Part shown: one piece after another, positions 15,444 to 25,886 of the stretch
Numbering within the stretch: the stretch's first letter is position 1
How the letters are laid out: the number at the start of each line of letters is the position of its first letter
NCBI GenBank assembly: GCA_023614405.1
Contig: CM042694.1
Span: 128,965,711 to 129,029,710, forward strand
Reading direction: 5' to 3'
DNA length: 64,000 nt
Source: Avena insularis
Lineage: Eukaryota > Streptophyta > Magnoliopsida > Poales > Poaceae
Made by a program: the position numbers and the translations under genes
Notes under the pieces: model-generated
The model's database searches: none
What the model was told of the DNA's origin: nothing
What the model saw: the letters and a program-made list of their open reading frames with translations, nothing else

Positions 15444-18400
15444 CGTTACATCCAAGATTTTCCAAATCTTGTAATGTGAAAAATAATTAAACAAAATAAA
15501 TTTTTGTTGAAAATCAGGTGAAAAGAAACTTTTGTTTCTAAAAGGAGACTTAAATCCATCTTGAACAAACTTTGGCTAAAGTTTGAATTCAACAAAATCC
15601 AAATCAAGAGAAATGCATTCCTCAATGAATGTATCTGGAAATTTGAACACTTGGAAAATAAATCAAAATCCCTAAACCCTAATGGAAGGAAATCATTTTC
15701 CCAAGTTATGTCCAAATCTATGGATTGGATCCATACCAAATTTGACCAACAGATAATCCTAAAGGGATTAAAAAGTTAAACATTTATCAAAGGAAAATAA
15801 ATTGTTTTGGAAACACTAATTTAGATCTTCTAATAAAAGACTTTGGTTTCAAATGAAAAGGTGAGCCAAATTAATTTTGGCCAAGCTTTTGTAATAAAAT
15901 ATTTTGTTTTGATAAAATGAGTAAAGGTTTATTTAAATAAAATAATAAGGATTTAAATATCCAATTTTATTTAAGTAAATGTTTTTTTCCATTTTAAATG
16001 AACACCAAGTATTTTATTACTACTTTGAAATCTTTTATTAAAAGTTGTTTTGCTTTGATTAAAATGAGTAAAGGATTATTTAAATAAAATAATAAGGATT
16101 TAAATATCCAATTTTATTTAAGTAAAGGCTTTCCCATTTTAATTAAACACCAAAACTTATTTATTTATTTAAATAAGATTTCCAAGTATCCTTTATTTTC
16201 AAATAAAACCTACTGTTTGGTTTTGAAAATATTTGGATTTCAAATGGAAATTTTATTAAATAAATCAAACCCTATTTTATAATTAAAAGATCCATTTTAT
16301 TTAATTATTAAATGGATCCTAAAATAAATAAAAATATTACTTTTTATTGGATTTGGACTATGTCTTATGAACCAAATTCAAATGAAAAGTTGAGTGTGAT
16401 TGAATTGATTTGAACCTTGTTTGATTGTTTGATAATTATTTGAATTGCAAAACAGAAAAGAATTAGAAAAGGAAAAATAAAGCAGACAGAAAAAAAATAG
16501 AGTAGCCCAATTAGCCCAATGACCCATTAAGGCCAGTCCACCTTTCTTTCACCCGAAAACGATTCAACCAAATAATGAGACCCAGTCAATGACAACCAGG
16601 ACCCACTCCCTCTCTCCTTCTCGCCAAGCGACCCACCTCCTCTTATCCCTCTCCGAACCGTTTTTCACATGAAGAAACCCATGCCGGTGGCCTGGTGGAC
16701 CTCCTCTTCTCTCCTTTTCATTGGCCGTGGACCTCCTTTCCATTCTCCTTCCTCACCCTGACCCTGTCTCCCTGCACTTCGCTGCCGTTGTTGCCATTCA
16801 AGCCGCGATCAATTCGCGATAGCCGTGATTTAAACCTCGTGACCTTGCCCTTTAAACGCCAAAGGACCTCTCTCCTTTTCCCCTGACACGCCTCCCCTCG
16901 CCTCGAGGCCGCCCAATTACTCTCAGCAACCCGCCGTCTCCGCCAATCGCGCATGCGATTCCGCCAACTCAGACCATCCTCTGCCTCTACTTCCGCGAGT
17001 GGACTCCTCTCGACCTCACGCATCTCCTAGTACTCTGGTTCGCTTGCGTGACCCAAAACAACATCTTCGACAATCTCGACTCGCCGCTCGCTTCCTCTCC
17101 GGTGAAGCCCACGGTAGTTTCCGCCGCCTCTACCTCTCGTTCACGCACACGACTTCTTGACCGTGAATCTAATGTCTTCCCTTGCCTGGGGTGATCCACG
17201 ACGTCCACGACGACCACCCGACGCACCCGGCGCCGTCCTCCACTCCGGCTGAGCAATCGCGATCGTGCGAGCGCCCGCCGACCAACACCTCCCGGAGCAT
17301 CGCCGTGACCTCCTGAGCCCGGTGAGCAACCCCTCCTTCTCCCTCACCTCCTGTAGCGTCGCCTCCGTCGTCGACCGACCGTTCCGCCGCCGCGGTAGCC
17401 GCTCGTTATGACCAAGCACCACCGCTCGATCTAGATCGGACGCACTAAATTCTCTTAACCATAACGGCGAAAACGTGCCACGATCCGGTGTCGACCGTTA
17501 TGAAACAACAATTTGAAAATGTAAACTTTTGCAAACTTCAAACCCTTGTATCTTTGGATCCACACGTCCAAATTTTACAAATTTGATGTCGTTGGATTCA
17601 GCAAGACAAGCCCTAACCAATCCTACCCTTAGTTTAGCAAATAGTATCTGTTAGCTTGTTTAACTTTGCAGATTCTTTTATGTGCTTGCTAACATTAGAA
17701 AAATCATTTAAAAATGATTTTAAGGTTAAAACCTTTGCAAATTAGTTTGTTGTGACCTTACTGACCCTAGGAACCAACCCATGTTTTGGAAAATGAGTTT
17801 TGGAAAGGAATAGAATGGATTAATTAGTTTAGTCCATTTCTAGCTAACAAAAAACTATTGTTTTCTTTGTGAAAATGTTTTTGTAAAGAAAACTTTGAGA
17901 AAATGGTTTAGACCAAACCTACTGACCCAAACACCAAGTTTTGCAATAGCAACTCATTTGGTGAACCCTATAGGTTAAAGCCTTAGTAAAACTATTCCTA
18001 CACCACAAAAAATGACCCTTGGTTTTAAAAATGGTTTTTGAGGTGAAACCCTTTTGCAAATGACTTTGCCATTTTGGTAAATGACCAATTTGGAACTTAC
18101 AAAGTTTAAGAAGCCTAGTGGAGACCATCCTTACAATAGAACCAACCTTTGCATGCTTATGCATGACTTAGATTCCAATGTCTATGACCCATTAGGAACC
18201 ACTTTTTCAAACAAAGCAAAGCTTGGCATGCTTGCATGCATTTCTTTGACTTTGTTATTTATGTATGTTGTTTTGCTTGATTGGTAGATTGAGTTTGTGC
18301 CTTGCTTGATTGAATTGTAGTGACTTGAAGAGTGTGATAGTTGCAAGAACAAGGAGTGAACCTATACCCTCTACCAAAAAGGCAAGTGATGCTTCATATC

Positions 18401-19069
18401 TTTTGTCCCATTATTTTCACTATGCATTAGTGATATTTCTAAATAGGACTTGCATGGAAATTTTGCTAAGTATAAACCTTGCTATGGGAAAACTAGTAGA
18501 TGAAACCTTAGTAGAAATTCCAAAGTTAAGATTCCTATTACTATCATGCTTAGCTTAGCTAATAGAAAACAAGGGTGGAATATATATTCATGCTATGGAA
18601 AATGTTTTGTTTAATAAAACAACTAAGTGAATGAATCACCTGGGTGGAATGGAAGGAATGGGATGTGTTGAGTGGTTCACAAGGCCAAGGACTTGGCTTA
18701 TGTATCTCACTTGTGGATGGCCACCCAGAACAAAGAGATTTGAGATGTCAAATGTAGAGAAGCTTCAAGTGCAACCACTTGGCAATATGGGCTCTGCCAT
18801 GATCTTAGGATGCTAGAACTTAGTCTCTTGGACAGTGGGTGGTAGTGGGCTGATAGGTTGGAGCGTCCATTTGACTAAGGAAAGGCTCGAAGGATCTTGT
18901 CTTGGAAACCAAGTCTTGTGGGGAAAGTGCACCACCTCTGCAGAGTGTAAAACCTAAGTACTTAGCCATGTCCCTGGTAAAGGACAATTTAAGCATCAAG
19001 ACATGGAAGCTTCAAGAATCTCATCACTCCAATTTCTAAATAAAACTTGTGGGTGAACAAGGGTTAAAA

Positions 19070-19219
19070 GGATCTTCAGTCTTTGATTGGTAGATGCCCT
19101 GAGTGGATCTTCACTCTTTGATTGGTAGATGCCTTGGGTATTTTTGCCAAGCAAATCTTCAGTCTTTGATTGGTAGATGCCCTGAGTGGATCTTCAGTCT
19201 TTGATTGGTAGATGCCTTG
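19070..19219 (+). repeat. ~35 bp subrepeats inside the LTR (4 units)
   Basis: Four units of TCTTTGATTGGTAGATGCC joined by CTGAGTGGATCTTCA or by a longer spacer (TTGGGTATTTTTGCC). The same place holds four units in both copy 2 LTRs (35187-35338 and 41430-41580) but three in the 3' LTR of copy 1 (25297-25399). Confidence 0.85.
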
Positions 19220-19558
19220 TGCTATTTTTGCCAAAACAAAAACTTAGTATTTTCAAAATGATAGGAAAAATCTATTTTTGAGCAATGCAAGCCTCAGCTC
19301 CACTTAGCCAAATGCATATAGATGATAGACTCCACTATACTACCAAAGTATCACTTGCCAATACAATTCAAATGTATTGACCCTTGTGGCTGTAACTTGT
19401 AATGTTGCAGGTTTGATTGGTTTTAGAGAAGATTGATTGATTAGGATTACAAAGTCTACAACCAACATCTGCCTGTGGCACTTGAAGATGAAGGACCCAT
19501 GACTATAGTTATTCCGCTGCAATGTAATGTAATAGCCAAATGAGCTATGTAAAGATGT

Positions 19559-19564
19559 AATAAA
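19559..19564 (+). terminator. Candidate poly(A) signal AATAAA in LTR
   Basis: AATAAA about 145 bp before the LTR end, in a T-rich context; the same hexamer is at 25738, 35676 and 41919 in the other LTRs. It would place the R/U5 boundary near the LTR end. Plant signals are loose, so this is only a candidate. Confidence 0.35.
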
Positions 19565-19710
19565 ATTATGTGATTCCTGGTTATAAAGTTGTATTATGAC
19601 CTTTGTTTCTTGATATTACATCTGAACTGTGGATGCTAGCTATTGATCCAGGGACTAGCATTGTAAACACAGAGGGCTCAATCTTATTAAAGGTTGGGGA
19701 CCCTACAGAA

Positions 19711-19722
19711 TGGTATCAGAGC
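19711..19722 (+). promoter_or_regulatory. Primer-binding site (initiator tRNA-Met)
   Basis: TGGTATCAGAGC, three bases after the LTR end. This is the usual plant LTR-retrotransposon site complementary to the 3' end of initiator methionine tRNA, from which minus-strand DNA is primed. Confidence 0.95.
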
Positions 19723-20417
19723 ATTGTGTTGCCTGTAGGATTTGTAAACCCTAGGATTGGACAAAAACCCTTAGAAAAATAGGAATTGCATTTTGTTCCA
19801 AAAACTATTTACAAAAACTCTTGTAAACTCTTTCCCCAACCATTTTGGTTTCAACTCTACATCTCTTCTATTTCAACTTGATGGAAAGCTACCCCATGAC
19901 CAAAGACTTCACCATGTGCAAAGGACTTCATCAACTCTAATGACTTCAACTTCTTCAACTCCAATGACTTCAACATCTTCAGTACATTCACCAAGGACTT
20001 CCAACTTGGATACTACTAAGGACTACAAGGGAGACAAGAAATCTTGCTCAAGATTTGAAGATTAAGGAAACACAACTTAGAAGGAGCCATCATCACCTTT
20101 GAAGTTTTGTGACCAAGACACAAGAATTCTCCAAAGAACCAAGATCTCATTCAAGAAGAATCAACCAAGAAGGATGGAAAGATCACAAGTGAACCATATA
20201 GATTGACCACCATATTTTAGTTAAGTCAAACTCACCAACTTATGTGGTGCAACAAAAATATTTTTGATTGACTAAAAATATGCTTGAAACTTGTTGTTTG
20301 AGTGGAGTGTTTGTTTGTGATTGCTTGGACATTGCTTGTGTGAATTGTGATGTGTGTGAATAGAATCATTTCCTTAGAAATATTTTGCCTATTCTAATCC
20401 CTACCCAACCCAAACAG
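19723..20417 (+). other. Untranslated leader between primer site and zinc-knuckle gene
   Basis: About 700 bp with no ATG-initiated frame that I would call a gene. Around 19930-19990 an imperfect repeat of ATGACTTCAACTTCTTCAAC lies in an open frame, but that frame begins with TTG rather than ATG. The leader is followed by the gag-like gene. Confidence 0.7.
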
Positions 20418-21389
20418 ATGACTTCTCCAAGAAACTCCAACATCAAGGTTGATGACACCAACAACAACCAAGAGATGCACATGAGAGAACAACTACTAGC
20501 AAACCAAACCCAGTTGAGCCAAGTGACAACTCAGCTTTTAGCCAACAACAATGGACTAGACCCAACCATACAAAGGATTTTGAAAATTCAATCCCAATTG
20601 TTGCAAGGGATGGCTACCCAAATGATCAACATTGGAGACAACTCTTCCAAAGGAGTTTATGACAGCAAGGATGGCCAAGATGTTATTTTAGAAGGAACTC
20701 AAGCTTGCAATATTTGTGGAGACAAGGACCACACTTCCAAGGAGCATGGAGATCAATGCCCCAATTGTGAAGAGGAACATCCAGTTGGCCAATGCCCCAC
20801 ATCTCAAGTTACTTGCTTCCTATGTGAAGGAAATAATCATGTTCCTATGCAATGCCCCATCTATCCTATAGTTCAACAAATGAAGCAAGATGGAATGCAT
20901 CAAAAGTTTGGAAACCTCCGTAAGGGAACAATTTCTACCAAGAAAGATGAAGACAAAGGAAAATCTCCACTTATACCTCCATGCAATACAACCCAATTTG
21001 AAGGACCAAAGAGGAGACATATGAATTATTCAAGGAGAAATAGAAGGTCAAAGAAACCAGTAGACATTCCTACCTTTAAGATAACATATGAAGAACATGA
21101 ACTAGAAGCACTCCTAGCTTTGGAGAAACCCAAGAAGAAGAAGAACCAAGGAAACAAACAAGAGGCAATGATACCAAAGGAAAAGAAAGATATCAGCCAA
21201 GTGATGTGTTTCAATTACAAAGAACCAGGACATTATGCAAGCAATTGTCCAGAAAAGATGAAGCACAAGATAAACAAGCCTATGAGAGATATCAGCCAAG
21301 TCACATGTTTCAAGTGTGGAAAAAAAGGACACTACGCAGATGTTTGCCCAGAAAAGATTCATCAAGATCCTAAACAAGCCAAAATGTAA
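20418..21389 (+). CDS. Gag-like zinc-knuckle protein without capsid core, copy 1
   Basis: Encodes 323 residues from the ATG at 20418; the frame is open further upstream but without an ATG. Residues 20-65 are rich in Gln, Asn and Leu and resemble the start of the chromovirus Gag in this window. The typical retrotransposon capsid core is missing. Residues 97-126 hold two irregular Cys/His clusters. Residues 133-146 form a canonical CX2CX4HX4C knuckle. Residues 264-277 form a knuckle with Tyr267 in place of the second Cys, and 297-310 a second canonical one. A basic stretch (198-213) and a Lys-rich stretch (237-257) lie between. By analogy with nucleocapsid it should bind RNA or single-stranded DNA, perhaps packaging the element's RNA into particles made by a helper. 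The intact frame suggests the protein was maintained; function is inferred. Confidence 0.85.
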   Translation: MTSPRNSNIKVDDTNNNQEMHMREQLLANQTQLSQVTTQLLANNNGLDPTIQRILKIQSQLLQGMATQMINIGDNSSKGVYDSKDGQDVILEGTQACNICGDKDHTSKEHGDQCPNCEEEHPVGQCPTSQVTCFLCEGNNHVPMQCPIYPIVQQMKQDGMHQKFGNLRKGTISTKKDEDKGKSPLIPPCNTTQFEGPKRRHMNYSRRNRRSKKPVDIPTFKITYEEHELEALLALEKPKKKKNQGNKQEAMIPKEKKDISQVMCFNYKEPGHYASNCPEKMKHKINKPMRDISQVTCFKCGKKGHYADVCPEKIHQDPKQAKM

Positions 21390-21463
21390 TTTTTGTTTGA
21401 AATTTTTTTTTAGGGTGGTAATACCCTAGTTGTTTTGAGCCAACTTGTAACCCTATCCTTCCC

Positions 21464-21482
21464 AAATCTCGGGACGAGATTT
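21464..21482 (+). promoter_or_regulatory. Hairpin just upstream of the polypurine tract
   Basis: Perfect 8 bp stem AAATCTCG / CGAGATTT with a GGA loop, ending 6 bases before the purine tract. The chromovirus has the equivalent hairpin at 47100-47119 with a changed but still paired outer base pair. Confidence 0.7.
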
Positions 21483-21487
21483 ATTTT

Positions 21488-21498
21488 AAGGGTGGTAG
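21488..21498 (+). promoter_or_regulatory. Polypurine tract (plus-strand primer)
   Basis: AAGGGTGGTAG immediately before CC and the 3' LTR, at the position where plus-strand synthesis starts in LTR retrotransposons. It is interrupted by T, but the same tract precedes the 3' LTR of copy 2. Confidence 0.75.
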
Positions 21499-21500
21499 CC

Positions 21501-24500
21501 TGTCACATCCCAAGATTTTCCAAATCTTGTAATGTGAAAAATAATTAAACAAAATAAAATTTTGTTGAAAATCAGGGTGAAAAGAAACTTTTGTTTCTAA
21601 AAGGAGACTTAAAATCCCATCTTGAACAAACTTTGGCTAAAGTTTGAATTCAACAAAAATCCAAATCAAGAGAAATGCATTCCTCAATGAATGTATCTGG
21701 AAATTTGAACACTTGGAAAATAAATCAAAATCCCTAAACCCTAATGGAAGGAAATCATTTTCCCAAGTTATCTCCAAATCTATGGATTGGATCCATACCA
21801 AATTTGACCAACAAATAATCCTAAAGGGATTAAAAAGTTAAACATTTATCAAAGGAAAATAAATTGTTTTGGAAACACTAATTTAGATCTTTTAATAAAA
21901 GACTTTGGTTTCAAATGAAAAGGTGAGCCAAATTAATTTTGGCCAAGCTTTTGTAATAAAATATTTTGTTTTGATAAAATGAGTAAAGGTTTATTTAAAT
22001 AAAATAATAAGGATTTAAAATATCCAATTTTATTTAAGTAAATGTTTTTTCCATTTTAAATGAACACCAAGTATTTTATTACTACTTTGAAATCTTTTAT
22101 TAAAAGGTTTTGCTTTGATTAAAATGAGTAAAGGATTATTTAAATAAAATAATAAGGATTTAAATATCCAATTTTATTTAAGTAAAGGCTTTCCCATTTT
22201 AATTAAACACCAAAACTTATTTATTTATTTAAATAAGATTTCCAAGTATCCTTTATTTTCAAATAAAACCTACTGTTTAGTTTTGAAAATATTTGGATTT
22301 CAAATGGAAATTTTATTAAATAAATCAAACCCTATTTTATAATTAAAAGATCCATTTTATTTAATTATTAAATGGATCCTAAAATAAATAAAAAATATTA
22401 CTTTTTATTGGATTTGGACTATGTCTTAAACAGAACCAAATTCAAATGAAAAGTTGAGTGTGATTGAATTGATTTGAACCTTGTTTGATTGTTTGATAAT
22501 TGTTTGAATTGCAAAACAGAAAAGAATTAGAAAAGGAAAAATAAAGCAGACAGAAAAAAAATAGAGCAGCCCAATTAGCCCAACAGCAGCCCATTAAGGC
22601 CCAGTCCAAATTTGACCTTTCACTGCCCAAAGAAAACGATTCGAACCAAATAACAGACCCACTGAGTCAATGATAACCAGGACCCACTCCCACTCTCTCC
22701 TTCTCACTGCCAAGCGGACCCACCTCCTCTTATCCCTCTCCCGAACCGTTTTTCTGCACCGCGAAAGAAACCCGCATCGAGGCTGACTGGTGGACCTCCT
22801 CCTCTCTCCTTTTCCCGCTGACCGCTGGACCCCCTTTCCACTGTTCTCCTTCCTCACCCGCGCGACCCTGTCTCCCCAGACTTCGCTGCCGTTGCTGCCA
22901 TTCAAGCCGTGATCAATTCGCAGTAACACCGTGATTTAATCCTCGCCGTGACCTCGCCCTTTTAAACGCCAGTGACCTCTCTCCCTTTTCCCCCAGACAC
23001 CGCCTCCCCTCTGCCTCCAGGCCGCCCCAATTGCTCTCTGCAACCCCGCCGTCTCCGATGAACTGTCGCAGCGATTCCGGCCAACTCCGACCATCCTCTG
23101 CCTCTACTTCACGCGAGTGGACTCCTCTCTACCTCACGCATCTCCTAGTACTCCTGGTTCGCGTGACCTGTAACACCGTCTTGACAAGCTCGACTCGTCG
23201 CCGCCGCTCCTTCCTCTCCGTGAAGCCCACAGGTAGTTTCCGGCCGCCCCTCTACCTCTCGTTCACGCACACGACTCTGTCTTGACCCTGTGAATCTAAC
23301 CGTGTCTTCGCCTTGCCCTGGGGTGATCCACAGCGACGTCCACGACGACCACCCGACGCACCCGACGCTGTCCTCCACTCCGGCGAGCAATCGCAGTCGT
23401 GCCAGAGCGCCCCTCGCCCGACCAACACCTCCCCGAGCATCGCCGTGACCTTCTGAGCCCGGTGAGCAACCCCTCCTTCTCCCTCACCTCCTGTAGCGTC
23501 GCCTCCGTCGTTGACCGACGTTCGCCGGCGGTAACGCTTGGCCGCTCGTCTATGACCAAGCACCCATACCGTTCGATCTAGATCGGACGCACCAGACAGA
23601 ACCACTTAACGAAAAGTGCGCATGCGTCATTGATCTAAATAGATCCAACGCTCCACGATGCCGATCCGGCCGAACCGGTATCGACCAGTAAGAACACGCC
23701 GCGTGTCGCCTGTTAGGTTTAAAACAGAATTTGAAAACACAAACTTTTGCAAACTTCAAACCCTTGTATCTTTGGATCCACACGTCCAAATTTTACAAAT
23801 TTGATGTCGTTGGATTCATCAAGACAAGACCTAACCAACCATACCCTTAGTTTAGCAAATAGTATCTGTTAGCTTGTTTAACTTTGCAGATTCTTTTGTG
23901 TGCTTGCTAACATTAGAAAAATCATTTAAAAATGATTTTAAGGTTAAAACCTTTGCAAATTAGTTTGTTGTGACCTTACTGACCCTAGGAACCAACCCAT
24001 GTTTTGGAAAATGAGTTTTGGAAAGGAATAGAATGGATTAATTAGTTTAGTCCATTTCTAGCTAACTAAAAACTATTGTTTTCTTTATGAAAATGTTTTT
24101 GTAAAGAAAACTTTGAGAAAATGGTTTAGACCAAACCTACTGACCCAAACACCAAGTTTTGCAATAGCAACTCATTTGGTGAACCCTATAGGTTAAAGCC
24201 TTAGTAAAACTATTCCTACACCACAAAAAATGACCCTTGGTTTTAAAAATGGTTTTTGAGGTGAAACCCTTTTGCAAATGACTTTGCCATTTTGGTAAAT
24301 GACCAATTTGGAACTTACAAAGTTTAAGAAGCCTAGTGGAGACCATCCTTACAATAGAACCAACCTTTGCATGCTTATGCATGACTTAGATTCCAATGTC
24401 TATGACCCATTAGGAACCACTTTTTCAAACAAAGCAAAGCTTGGCATGCTTGCATGCATTTCTTTGACTTTGTTATTTATGTATGTTGTTTTGCTTGATT

Positions 24501-25886
24501 GGTAGATTGAGTTTGTGCCTTGCTTGATTGAATTGTAGTGACTTGAAGAGTGTGATAGTTGCAAGAACAAGGAGTGAACCTATACCCTCTACCAAAAAGG
24601 CAAGTGATGCTTCATATCTTTTGTCCCATTATTTTCACTATGCATTAGTGATATTTCTAAATAGGACTTGCATGGAAATTTTGCTAAGTATAAACCTTGC
24701 TATGGGAAATCCTAGTAGATGAAACCTTAGTAGAAATTCCAAAGTTAAGATTCCTATTACTATCATGCTTAGCTTAGCTAATAGAAAACAAGGGTGGAAT
24801 ATATATTCATGCTATGGAAAAATGTTTTGTTTAATAAAACAACTAAGTGAATGAATCACCTGGGTGGAATGGAAGGAATGGGATGTGTTGAGTGGTTCAC
24901 AAGGCCAAGGACTTGGCTTGTGTATCTCACTTGTGGATGGCCACCCAGGAACAAAGAGATTTGAGATGTCAAATGTAGAGAAGCTTCAAGTGCAACCACT
25001 TGGCAATATGGGCTCTGCCATGATCTTAGGATGCTAGAACTTAGTCTCTTGGACAGTGGGTGGTAGTGGGGCTGATAGGTTGGAGCATGTCCATTTGACT
25101 AAGGAAAGGCTACTGAAGGATCTTGTCTTGGGAAACCAAGTCTTGTGGGGAAAGTGCACCACCTCTGCAGAGTGTAAAACCTAAGTACTTAGACATGTCC
25201 CTGGTAAAGGACAATTTGAGCATCAAGACATGGAAGCTTCAAGAATCTCATCACTCCAATTTCTAAATAAAAGTTGTGGGTGAACAAGGGTTAAAAGGAT
25301 CTTCAGTCTTTGATTGGTAGATGCCCTGAGTGGATCTTCAGTCTTTGATTGGTAGATGCCCTGAGTGGATCTTCAGTCTTTGATTGGTAGATGCCTTGTG
25401 CTGTTTTTGCCAAAACAAAAACTTAGTATTTTCAAAATGATAGGAAAAATCTATTTTTGAGCAATGCAAGCCTCAGCTCCACTTAGCCAAATGCATATAG
25501 ATGATAGACTCCACTATACTACCAAAGTATCACTTGCCAATACAATTCAAATGTATTGACCCTTGTGGCTGTAACTTGTAATGTTGCAGGTTTGATTGAT
25601 TTTAGAGAAGATTGATTGATTAGGATTACAAAGTCTACAACCAACATATGCCTGTGGCACTTGAAGATGAAGGACCCATGACTATAGTTATTCCGCTGCA
25701 ATGTAATGTAATAGCCAAATGAGCTATGTAAAGATGTAATAAAATTATGTGATTCCTGGTTATAAAGTTGTATTATGACCTTTGTTTCTTGATATTACAT
25801 CTGAACTGTGGATGCTAGCTATAGATCCAGGGACTAGCATTGTAAACACAGAGGGCTCAATCTTATTAAAGGTTGGGGACCCTACA
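21501..25886 (+). repeat. 3' LTR of copy 1 (4386 bp)
   Basis: Starts TGTCACATCCCAAG and ends GGGGACCCTACA. It carries the SNP set typical of the 3' LTR (CCAACAAATAATCC, CTGTTTAGTTTTG, GATTCATCAAG, GGCTTGTGTATC), shared with 37618-42067. GC-rich leader-like stretch at about 22.6-23.7 kb; three subrepeats at 25297-25399; AATAAA at 25738. Open frames in the GC-rich part occur on both strands and are not conserved between LTRs. Confidence 0.95.

Larger units (their letters stand above)
15444..19707 (+). repeat. 5' LTR of copy 1 (4264 bp)
   Basis: It starts at the degraded counterpart of TGTCACATCCC and ends GGGGACCCTACA. It is about 190 bp shorter than the matching LTR of copy 2 through many scattered small deletions, mostly before 18.95 kb. 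It has an AT-rich first ~1.05 kb, a GC-rich stretch at about 16.5-17.45 kb, then an AT-rich remainder. It shares its SNPs with the 5' LTR of copy 2, not with its own 3' LTR. I see no credible protein gene inside it. Confidence 0.92.
15444..25886 (+). mobile_element. Non-autonomous long-LTR retrotransposon with zinc-knuckle gene, copy 1
   Basis: Complete element: two direct LTRs, a primer-binding site, one gag-like gene, a polypurine tract, and a 5 bp target duplication (ATGAT at 15439-15443 against ATGAC at 25887-25891, with the left side in the error-rich zone). The first LTR base reads C where the other three LTRs have T. LTRs make up about 80% of the element. There is no protease, RT, RNase H or integrase in any frame, so it needs enzymes from another element. 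In structure it lies between LARDs (very long LTRs) and TR-GAG elements (gag only). Confidence 0.93.

Noticed and set aside
18081..18287. 68-codon frame in the LTR present in three of four copies
   Set aside because: It is disrupted by a 1-base loss in the fourth LTR (about 34217), has no known motif and no start context of note; conservation merely reflects LTR identity.
19793..20065. 90-codon frame in the leader of the long-LTR element
   Set aside because: It begins with TTG rather than ATG and reads through a simple repeat; treated as leader.
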